Source: Chamaelirium japonicum
Lineage: Eukaryota > Streptophyta > Magnoliopsida > Liliales > Melanthiaceae
Direction of reading: 5' to 3'
Assembly (NCBI GenBank): GCA_947650365.1
Contig: OX393557.1
Location: 3,249,045-3,313,044 of the forward strand
DNA length: 64,000 nucleotides
Numbering within the stretch: the first letter of the stretch is position 1; each line of letters starts with the position of its first letter. The notes below the pieces were generated by a model that worked only from the letters and a program-made list of their open reading frames with translations, made no database searches and was not told where the DNA came from. This document shows positions 54,623-64,000 of this stretch, one piece after another. The position numbers were made by a program, and so were the translations under genes.

Positions 54623-55243
54623 AAAGACCCTTAATTTTAAGCCATTTGGAATGCTTTCTAAGAAATAATGAGATTTGAAAATTATACGAATAATGATAAA
54701 TCCACGTATTTTGGGGTTATTAGGTTTTTCTAGAATCCAGTAATCCAACACATAATAACCAATAGTTACAAATTGAATAATAGATACATGTCCCAGCATA
54801 GTTCTGAGAGGCAACCGATCAATACTAATTTTATCCTGTTGGAGGCAACTGATCAATACTAATTTTATCAACACATAATAATTATTTGCACCAGCATCGT
54901 GAATCTTAATGGAGGCTAATTTGCGGGTGGGCCAATAGATGGCTACCATTTTCATCGGCAATGACCACAACAACATTCTGCAATCCATCATTGCCCCCAA
55001 CACAGATTTTTATTGGATGTATGTATGCCTCATCTACTCCAATACGGCTCAGGCTCCTGCTGTCAGATTGGGTTCCAACACTCAAGAAGGGCCTCTCAGA
55101 ATGGAATCCACAACTCTTGAAGGGCAGGCATATAAGGATCATCAATTCTAGAGGGTTCCATTGCGTATTGATCGATTTCTCTAGATATACCGACACCATT
55201 ATCGAGTTTATATTGAGAGTACCTATAAGAATCACATATAAGA

Positions 55244-56149
55244 TCTTATTGTCATTGATTCTGATGATAAGAAATGGAGTATGTAGGAATGTTTTCGTAT
55301 TTACCAAGTGTGGTCATATCCATAAAGATCCGGAGTCATGATAGGTGCATATCCTCCTCCAAATATCAATATCATAGTCATATCTATTGGCATCATTATT
55401 CCAAAAATTGTGATGATGGAGGTCAACACAACACGCATCATTACGACTTCATAAATATTTTATTATATATCTTAATTAAAATTTTGAATAACTTCCTCAA
55501 CTGCACATGGAAAGCTACCGAAGGCAGTATATTCTTCATTCAAATCAATTATCTGTAAAGGTTCTTCAATCATTTCTGGCAATTGTAAAACAATTAAATG
55601 AATGATTATCCCTCTCGACAAAAAACTCAGTAGTGTTTCTTCTTGTACAAACTCAGTATGACTCTCAATACATCATTATAAATGTCAACTGCTCTATATG
55701 TTTTTTTGGCTCATTAGCCATCTATATGGCAGTCTGAGAATATATTGCTTGTGTGAATACCCCATGGATGATGTAACAACTCAAGGAAGTCTGCAAGAAG
55801 CATGGAAGTATTGATGGACTTTAGCAAATCATATCATTCTAGTATATATAGAAGTACTTGCATTACTTTAACAAAGCATATCATTTTATTAACTAGAAAA
55901 AAACAAAAAATTGATACTAATATATATACAAGTACTTGTTTGACTATAGGAAAGCATATCATTCACAAAATAATCAATGAAACTGATAACACCGTCAAAC
56001 CCTTTGAGGTGCTAATTGAACTTGGAAATGTAAGAAATAGTGTACACGACAACATGCGATCATCTCTATTATCGATAACCATTAGCTTTGAAAACGATGA
56101 ACATAGAGATTATGTGCGGAAGCGGTGGATCAAAACTTACCTCCGACCA
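55244..56149. other. AT-rich stretch, no gene
   Basis: AT-rich sequence with short repeated words (AAGCATATCATT at 55876 and 55952). Frames are short and unsupported. Confidence 0.4.
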
Positions 56150-56374
56150 TAATTTGCCGGGTGATGACGAACCACAATTGAGTTGATGCAGACGAGTCTT
56201 CCTTTCGCGAGATCCCGAACGCGATGGAGGAAGAGATGGCGTGCGATGCGATCAGGCGATCGCCAGATGTAAGCCTTCAATTCCGATTCTTCTTGGCGAC
56301 CGAAAACCCGTGTGGAGACCCCATGCAAATTAATGAAACGAGAGAGAGGAATTTGTGAGGCCGGAGAATTCTCT

Positions 56375-56406
<32 letters not shown>

Positions 56407-57091
56407 ATTCAATCCAACGAAAATAGAAACCTCGAAGATAAAAGGGAAAACCTAGCTCGGATCTCGATCCTCTCCCTCTCTTTCTTCTTGTAAACCAAGA
56501 AAACTATGAAGAGAGGAGAGGGGCTGCACTTTCTCTCACACTCTCTTTGCTTTCCAGAAAAGAAGAGGACGCAGTGGAGACAGGGGAGGGGCTGCAGGCC
56601 TCTTTCTCTCGAGCTTCACCTGCGGACCGGAGGAGGAAACGGGGGGAGGGAGAGAGGAGTCATGGCCTCTCTCTCTCTCTCTCTCTCTCTTGGCTTGCAG
56701 CCGACGGGAGGAAAGGAAGAGGGGGGGATCGCGAGTCTCGTGATTTCTCTCTCTCCTTCTCAATTTTCGCACACAGGACTGGGTGGCACACACGCCGTCC
56801 AAGATTGGCACCCCCTCCCTTCAACCCCTGTAGGCCGCAACCGTAAGGCGTTTTCCATTTCCAAATAGGGTCTCCTATGGGTTCGTGTTTACTAATAAGG
56901 TGCGCTAGGTGTGACGCATCCTTGTTGGACCGGAGTTGGGACTCACACCCACTCGAACTCTAGATCCAATCCCGACACCTGTAGAATTTGGGTTGGTTCA
57001 AGATGACTTAACCACATACCTCTGAGCCCAACCTGTTACCCTCTAGACCGATCGGGTCTAAGACCGGCTAGGTGAAGTCGAGCCAAAACCC
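56150..57091 (-). mobile_element. LTR-like block H (fossil)
   Basis: On the minus strand it begins TGTTGGGTTTTGGCTCG at 57091, an LTR-type start. It runs through a CT/GA-rich zone ((TC)n and (TCTA)n near 56372-56407, (CT)n near 56673-56692) towards about 56150. No internal region is seen, so it may be a solo or broken LTR. The left boundary is uncertain. Confidence 0.4.
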
Positions 57092-57167
57092 AACAGGAAA
57101 TACACATCATCATGCTTCGAGGGTTTTCATATGTTATACTTGTAAAATTTGTCTCTTGAAGAATCTT

Positions 57168-60100
57168 TGTCACGCCCCAGAAATCTGAAGACCGATCCCT
57201 GGGGTGTGAGGTGAGAAAAGGATGTGGTTTTGGGTCTGGTCAATTAATTATACCAATTTGGGTTCTCACAGGGCTTCTACGCTCTCTAATATGAAAAACA
57301 AGAAGGAGGGAGAAACAAGAGGGGAATCTTTTAAATTTGATTTTTCAAAAAACATTTTTATTAAAAAGCAAAGAAAGAGAAATTATCAACAGAGAGAAGA
57401 TATTATCTAGTCAAGCTCAACCTTCAAAAGTCATATCCTCTCAGTATGAGTGACCTGTCGGTGCCACTACATACTGACAGGAGTCTATCTGAGGGAGCAC
57501 GAGGCTCAAGCCTCCTACGGCTAGCCACGTAGTCTCATCCACTCCCTAACACTCAGGTGCACCAGTCTAGAGTTCCTATCTACAGGGTTAATCAATTTAG
57601 TCATTTATATATACTTATATTTTCATCATGATCTATCCTAAGCTTAGGGCCTTGAGGAGAGGCCTACCCAAAAGAATTCAGCTGGAACCATTGCAACTAC
57701 AACCATAGAATACTAACTAACCGATAAAAACACTTATTCCAATATAATTACAATGTCTAAAGAGGAAAGACGACAAAACAGACGTACTAAGCAGAAAGGT
57801 AACACTGCAACTCTAACTTCGCCTCTGGACTCCTACTGCTACTCCTGAGCCTCCAGACCTGCAACTGAGCCTACTCGTGGGAAAGAGTAGCCCCCAATAG
57901 GAAATTGAGAGATTAGCCAAATTAATGGCTAGTGACATCCTAATAGTCTATAATAATATGAGACGACCAATTGTAATAAATTAAGATATAATATAGCAGT
58001 TCTAGTATGATCAATGTTTGCAGAATAATACCTAAACCTATCAGTTGTCTATATTCACATGTAATTCCTACTGTCACTAGGTTATCTAACATAAAGTTCA
58101 TTCAATATTCTACAGCATTAAAGAACAAATTAAATAAGACGTTCAGATAAAGTCACGAAGTCATCATGTAAACAGTCACTCAATTCTAAATTCATATATA
58201 GATAAAACACACACTATCAAAATGTGAACCCCGGATATTTTGTTCATCCTGCCCCCGGTCGGGCATTACTATAGGGCCTTTTATTTCGATGTAGAGGGCC
58301 AACTCTCTCGCCGTGCATCCACCAACACCATGCACTAGTCACCCAGATGATCATAAGGGGTTTCCCGTCTTTCACGGTGGAGCTCTACCGCCCAACTTGC
58401 TTTACTATGGGGACTTCAACTCCCCGGAACGGGGTTGCTAGGCCAATCCCTACTCGAGGGCACCTCCTATTGGGTTTACTACAACCCTTGCCCGTGACCC
58501 CTAACCTACTTAACTTCGGCTGTACGCGCAGGGTGGTTCACGGCCCTTGCGCGCACGGGGTCCCTACCTTCTAACCAGGTAGATTCACATATAACATCTT
58601 TCAACATATACAATGAAGCTACAAAAGGTCTATTTAATGCTTATCAATTTCCAACAATTTACCCCTGGTCCCGTACTGCTCTCGCAACCCATGCGACATA
58701 ATAAATCAATAAAGTAAAACACTCATCCCAGAAGGGTTGCCATACTCCTCTCAGGAGGGTGGGTCCCGATAATTATTAGTTATTCAATTTATTATTTAAT
58801 TTAAGGGAATCCTAATTACGGTGTCCATACAAACAAAAGCAGTCATTATTATTATTATTAATATTTTAAGCATGCGTCGCCGGACTCGCGACTCCGCATG
58901 CAAGGCGGGGTCCACTTGACCACATACGACGATGCCCGGCGGGGCCCGTATGCAGTGTCATGGACACCTACCCTTAGTCATTCTCATTTCCCACTATTAA
59001 AGACCACGCAAGGGTAGTAGATGTCACCTGGCTGTCGATCGCACACGACTCCAGCTTGTTGTCTCTGATCCACCTCCGTTGGATCACCATAATCACAGTC
59101 TGATAACATACATAGCTCTATATCACAATGCTATCGATTAAAACAGAAGAATCAACGACGAGGGTTTTATGCCAAGGATAGTCGGGCACCCTCGATAGGG
59201 GACCAACCTTGAGTTGACAGCACGCAAACCCATGCGATTGAAAAACTCGATCCTAAACTATACTAAGTCAATCAAGTAAACAGAAGCTAAACCTACTCAT
59301 CGAATCGGGCTCGAAGAACCCTTTCCGATGGTTCCAGTTTCGCTGGAATCCGACTTCGGTCGAATGGTTTCGGGTCAAACCACGTAGAACCGGTGAAACC
59401 GATCGCATGGTTGGTTCACTAGGGTAGAAGAGGTTCTAGGGTTATATTCTGGGTTTAATAGGTGGGACTCAAAGTTCTGAGCACAATGCCGCTGGTTTCG
59501 TCCGAATCCGAGTTCGGACGATGAAACGACGGTCAAACCACGGTACCACGATAATATCGGGTCAAAGGATAAAATAAGGTATTAAACAATATAATTACTT
59601 TACTAAACTATGGCCAACAGGTAGTATTTTCCGAGCCGGTCGAAATGGCGCTGGTTTTGTCCAATTCCGAGTTCGGACGGAGAAATGGCAGTCGAACCAA
59701 ATTTGACTGGTTCACGGGTCTGGTTCGGGTGAACCAGACCGGTTCATTGCATGGGTTGGGTCTGCTAGGTCGGGTCGGGTCTGCATTGCCATGTTGGGTC
59801 GGGTCGGGTTCAGGGTTAAACGGTTCGGGTCTGGGTTAATTAAAACATGGGAAAATACAAAACTACCCCCCCCCCCTCTCCTTCTTCTCCACGAGACCAG
59901 CCCGAGGGGCTGGTTCCTGCGCATCGGCGGCTGGCGGGAGGGGCGGCCTGGAGCGCCGGCGAGCGCTCGGTCGGCCTCTCCCGCACCACCCCCACAGAGG
60001 AGGTGCGGTGGGAGGCGGCCGGAGCCCTCGTCGGAGCCCGAAGCTCGGCCGGAGGGGGGCTTCACGAGGGGTTGGCGGCCGGTGGTGCGCCGGCGATCGT

Positions 60101-61308
60101 CGGGAGGGGCTCAAGTGCGGCGGAGGTGTGCGCCCGTGTGGGCCACGGCAAGGGAGGAGGAAGGGGCCGGGTCGCGGGATTGGGTCGCGGAGGGGATGAG
60201 AGAAGAAGGGTGGCTGACCGTGGGGTCTCGGCGTGCTCGCCGGGGCTCCGGCGAGGGACGGGTGGGGTGCTCCGATCTCTTCTCCTTCTCCGTCTCCGGC
60301 TCTCGCTCTCTCTCTCTCTCTCTGCATCCCGTTCCCTCTCTCTCTCTCTCTTTCTCTCTATTTCTCTCCCGTTCTCTCTCTCTCTCTACTACGTCCTTCT
60401 CTCTCTTTCCCGTTCTCTCTCGTTCTCTCACGTTCTCTCTCTCTTCCTCTCGTTCTCTCTCTCTATTTATAGAGGGGGGAGGCTGTGATAAGGAGGGACG
60501 GGGGATAGGGTTGGTTAAGGTTTCCTAATAAGGGGGAAGGGATAAGGACTAAAAGATATGAATTTATTATCCCAAAATCTTACCCGATAATTACCATCCG
60601 AATTTCGGATTTAAATAACTGGGGAGGGAGGTCAAGAGAGCCTAAATTATGCTAGGAGACCGGGAGGTAGGCTTTAGGGCTGGTCGGGCTCGGTCCCGAG
60701 CCCTGAACCGGGATTGGTTGGAATCCGGGTGCGATTCATCCATCAACCGGGCTGAAAAGAATAATCACTTGTAACTATTAAATCGGAATTCGGAATAGGG
60801 CCCGAGAGGATTTGTTGGAAAGATCTCGTCAACGCGAACGCGTTAGCGCTTGGTACATAATTTTCTGACTTCTGGATCTCCCAAAAAGAAGGAAAGACTC
60901 CAAAACTCAAAATAGTAATAACTATTCACCCGGGTGTCGGATCGACCTGAACTCAGGCTCATTGGAAGGCTCTCTTAGAGCCTCATCTAACGTATCCTGT
61001 TTCGTTATGATCCAATTACCCGATCTCTTGTAAGAAACAAAACAGCTACAACTATCGACCAATTATCGTTTTTCTAGGGTTTACATGCTGGGCTGCCGAA
61101 ACTGGCTGCGCATACACATGATCGTTGCACGGAACGCACCATCGTGACATGCTCGAAGTTACGGAGAATGTGAACGTAAAACATCTCATAGGTTTACGAT
61201 CCATTTATTGGGAAAAAGCCCAAAGAAAAAATCTGGCTGTAAAAAGACGAAACTAGCCATTGAGGATTTCTATTATTCTCAATTCTAACGTACACCACAG
61301 GTGTTACA
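57168..61308 (+). mobile_element. Solo LTR, 4.1 kb, Ty3/gypsy-type (possibly Tekay/Del-like)
   Basis: TGTCACGCCCCAG...GGTGTTACA, 4141 bp, flanked by ATCTT at 57163-57167 and 61309-61313, with no internal coding region. The ends and the size fit the long LTRs of Tekay/Del chromoviruses (inference). A GC-rich part (59880-60290) leads to a CT-rich tract (60296-60460) and TATTTATAG near 60463, so the LTR reads rightwards. Long frames over the GC-rich and CT-rich parts are composition artefacts. Such solo LTRs arise by recombination between the two LTRs of a full element. Confidence 0.85.
60296..60462. repeat. CT-rich microsatellite tract in the solo LTR
   Basis: Interrupted (CT)n with CGTTCTCT insertions, immediately upstream of the TATA-like motif of the LTR. 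Pyrimidine tracts of this sort can act as GAGA-type elements in plants; no evidence here beyond position. Confidence 0.8.
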
Positions 61309-61313
61309 ATCTT

Positions 61314-61937
61314 GTAAATTTTAAAATTGATTTTAGGAAATCCCTCTAATCGTCAGTGAGGATGGTAGGAAGATTAGCTTGCTGGAGATGCACGCTTCTC
61401 CGATAGTTGGTAGGACACAAGGTCGTTAGGGATATTGACGAGGTCACTGAGTCATTGAGATAGAAGATGATGTGCTCTAGGGTTCTGCGGACGAGGAATG
61501 TAGAGGACATCAACGAACTCGGTCTGGCCGAGTATTCATTTCAAGATGTTCATTTTGGGGAAAAACTATGGGTGAGGACCAGATAAGTTATGAAATCACT
61601 AAACATACCACTTTGGATAGTTAGTGTATTACAAATATTTTGAAATAGTGAGTGTGATCAATTTGCACCTTGGTTTTGGACCACCGGTAGTTATAACCTT
61701 CTTGGATTCCACACTGATATGGCTTTGCCAGGGATTTAGGTCCCGCGCCGAGATGCGCTGCCCGTGGTTTTACCGTGAGCTGCCGAAATCACAGTTGTGT
61801 GATTCGGATCCCCATTGAGCGTAGATGGCATCATGAGGGATTTAGAACACGACATATGGTATTCGTCGATTTTCCTGTAGAGCTGCAAACCTACCCTCCG
61901 GTCGTCCTCCTATGCGTGAAGAAACCCCCCTGCAATG
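61314..61937. other. Spacer between solo LTR and duplication copy 2, no gene
   Basis: Around 61395-61480 the minus strand weakly resembles the exon-like fragment at 52537-52706. Otherwise nothing recognised. Confidence 0.35.
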
Positions 61938-64000
61938 TGGCCAAATTGTGCCTCCTCCCCTTGTCTCGGAGCATAAGAGGGGGGCTGGTGGGTGTTCAGA
62001 CCTAGCCTCATGTGAGGGGGGAATTGTTGGGTTTAGTATTACAACGGCAAGGGGATGGGCGGTGGTATCTTCACATACCTTTTGTCGACCTCCCCTTACG
62101 ACCCTAGTTTTGGGGTAAGTGTAGCCAACATTAGTTTGGTTAGAGGATCATTTTTTTTTTGCTAGACCGGCCAGGTGGCTAGAGGACAATGGTCTAGAGC
62201 AGGGGCTCAAAGAGGTCCGAAGATCGAAACAAAGGGAGGTAGTAACTACAATTTATTAATTCCATAATCTTGTGAAGCATGCCATCAACGATCAGGATTC
62301 ACACGCAAAAAACAAGACACAGCGACCTTTAGGAAAAGCTCAATCCATGGTGTCCCCACTGGGAGTCGAACATTGAACCTCTCCTACATGGGAGAGAGGA
62401 AGTACCACTTAGTACAAAGGAAGTCCTATTAATGCATCTACATGTTTTTTTTTGAAAGGTTGCATCTACATGTAGTTGCTATATAATACGCAAGGGTTTT
62501 TTTTCTAATTCCTCCCAACACAATAGGTACGTTAATTATCAAAACCTTCCTCACTTTCAGAAATCGCAGAAACCTTCCTCATGTATACATGTGCAATATA
62601 AGGAATGTTTCTGTGATTACTAGAAATTGAGAGAGATTTTAATAATTAGCAATTTAGCCACTAAGATAAATGCTCTGTTGCTGCATTTATTTAATATGAA
62701 GGGTCTTTTTCCAGGCCGTGATCATCCAATATCTAAAAAGGAAATGACCCATGGCCATGGGCCAGTTCCCCATTTCTTCTTGTTCTTCTATTCTTATCAG
62801 GGGATGAACAACTTCACACCCAAAGCATTTAAAGTTCATTTAATGGCAAATAGTGGCACCTCAGTGGGTAAAGCTACATTCAATATTAATCTCTCTTCTC
62901 TATGAGATATGGAAGTTGATTGAACAATAAACATTTGTTGTTGTAGCTATTGTTTGGTGCACATTAAATTTAGGGGTTTTTTTGCAACCCCCCCTCCCAA
63001 TTGGGAGAAAAATATTCAGTGGGATGGATGTACCACGTCAGCCGTGTACCCCTCACACCCAATTCACTATTAATATGTTGCAATTCAACGTCATATTTTC
63101 CCTGTTATTGTCCCTAGATTGATCGTGCATTGGGTTGGGGTGAACACGACTGAGGTGGTATGTCCATCCCACTAAATATTTTCTCCCTAATTGGGCTAAT
63201 TAAGAAATACCCCCTACAGTCTTAATTTTTAACTCTTACCCTTTGTAGTTTGTTGACCTTAAATCGTCATGGTCTTTTGCAATGAAAATTTGGAAGAGAG
63301 GGGGGGGGGGGGGGGGGGTTAAGATTTGAAAATTAATGTCCAAGGGGGTATTTTCTGGGGGTAAGGTAAAAAAGACCCTTAATTTTAAGCCATTTGGAAT
63401 ACTTTCCAAGAAATAATGAGATTTGAAAATTATACGAATAATGATAAATCCACGCATTTTGGGGTTATTAGGTTTTTCTAGAATCCACTAATCCAACACA
63501 TAATAACCAATGGTTGCAAATTGAATAACAGATACATGTCCTAGCACAGTTCTAAGAAGCAACCGATCAATGCTAATTTTATCTTGTTGGAGGCAACTAA
63601 TCAATACTAATTTTATCAACACATAATAATCATTTGCACATGCATTGTGAATCTTATTGGAGGCTAATTTGCAGGTGGGCCAATAGATGGCTACCATTTT
63701 CATCAGCAATGACCACAACAACATTCTGCAATCCATCATTGCCCTCAACACGAATTTTTGTTGGATGTATGTATGCCTCGTCCACTCAAATACGGCTCGG
63801 GCTCCTGCTGTCAGATCGGGTTCCAACACTCAAGAAGGGCCTCTCATATTGGGATCCACAACTCTTAAAGGGCCTGACATATAAGGATCATCAATTCTAG
63901 AGGGTTCCATTATGTACTGATTGGTTGCTCTAGATGTACCGACACCATTATCGGGTTTATATTGAGAGTACCTATAAGAATCACATGTATAAGATCCTAT
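61938..64000 (+). repeat. Direct segmental duplication X, copy 2 (runs off the window)
   Basis: Matches 53259-55243 in the same orientation with an offset of about 8.68-8.76 kb. It starts within the internal part of the TRIM-like remnant, so the primer-binding site seen near 53219 is absent here. It contains the SINE-like piece and a G-run at 63300-63319, and continues beyond the right edge. Confidence 0.85.

Larger units (their letters stand above)
53259..55243 (+). repeat. Direct segmental duplication X, copy 1
   Basis: From GGCCAGATTGTGCCTCC to at least the position corresponding to the right edge of the window, this stretch is about 92% identical by eye to 61938-64000. It includes the right half of the TRIM-like remnant, a SINE-like piece, AT-rich sequence and a G-homopolymer region (54580-54622). 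Copy 1 probably goes on beyond 55243. Confidence 0.85.

Noticed and set aside
59791-60528. Arg/Gly-rich frame of 245 codons in the solo LTR
   Set aside because: GC-rich plus CT-repeat sequence inside a defined LTR; no recognisable domain.

Overview
The window is nuclear DNA of a flowering plant, probably a monocot. It is dominated by nested Ty3/gypsy and Ty1/copia LTR elements, LINE and SINE fragments and MITEs. The one complete host gene is intron-bearing and very GC-rich at third codon positions, a composition usual in monocots. I see no rRNA gene, tRNA gene or CRISPR array. All coordinates were counted by hand from the sequence.

Left part (1-23578) is a retroelement stack four deep. The oldest layer, C (+), keeps part of an antisense accessory gene and one LTR (22210-23578). 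A copia LTR, F (-), sits in it (20598-21271). A Tat-lineage gypsy element, B (+), sits in that copia LTR; its left end lies outside the window. A near-complete sister element, A (-), 540-13572, sits in the gag of B with a CATTA target duplication. A and B share a layout: LTR with a 43-bp GC-rich minisatellite, gag-pol, a hairpin-forming tandem array, an antisense accessory gene in three coding blocks (domain of the putative gypsy-type transposon family plus coiled coil), and a 118-119 bp minisatellite built on the palindrome TTGACCGATCGGTCAA, which is two opposed WRKY W-boxes.

Middle part (23579-29859) is the host island. A CURLY FLAG LEAF 1-like (CFL1) gene lies at 26595-27372 with one intron. 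Its proximal promoter has been tandemly duplicated (about 1.05 kb and 0.99 kb copies, 24521-26560), each copy carrying its own TATA box and the same MITE. A LINE tail and an LTR-like piece lie upstream. Two SINE-like repeats, a 107-bp tandem repeat and a striking array of two alternating hairpin types lie downstream.

Right-centre part (29860-51633) is an old, decayed copia element D (-) with a CTATG target duplication, split by a very young element E (+, 33482-48110, target duplication AGTAT). E has two 2342-bp LTRs that differ at only about two sites, one 2026-codon gag-protease ORF, no reverse transcriptase or integrase, and several long internal poly(A) tracts.

Right end (51634-64000) has no convincing complete gene. 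It holds a MITE, an orphan GC3-rich exon-like fragment, a TRIM-like remnant, an LTR-like block, a 4.1-kb solo LTR bounded by ATCTT, and two direct copies of a segment of at least 2 kb (about 53259-55243 and 61938-64000), the second running off the window.

The points I rate highest are the W-box minisatellites, the conserved antisense gene with matching introns and a dual G-box promoter, the duplicated CFL1 promoter, and the young pol-less element E.
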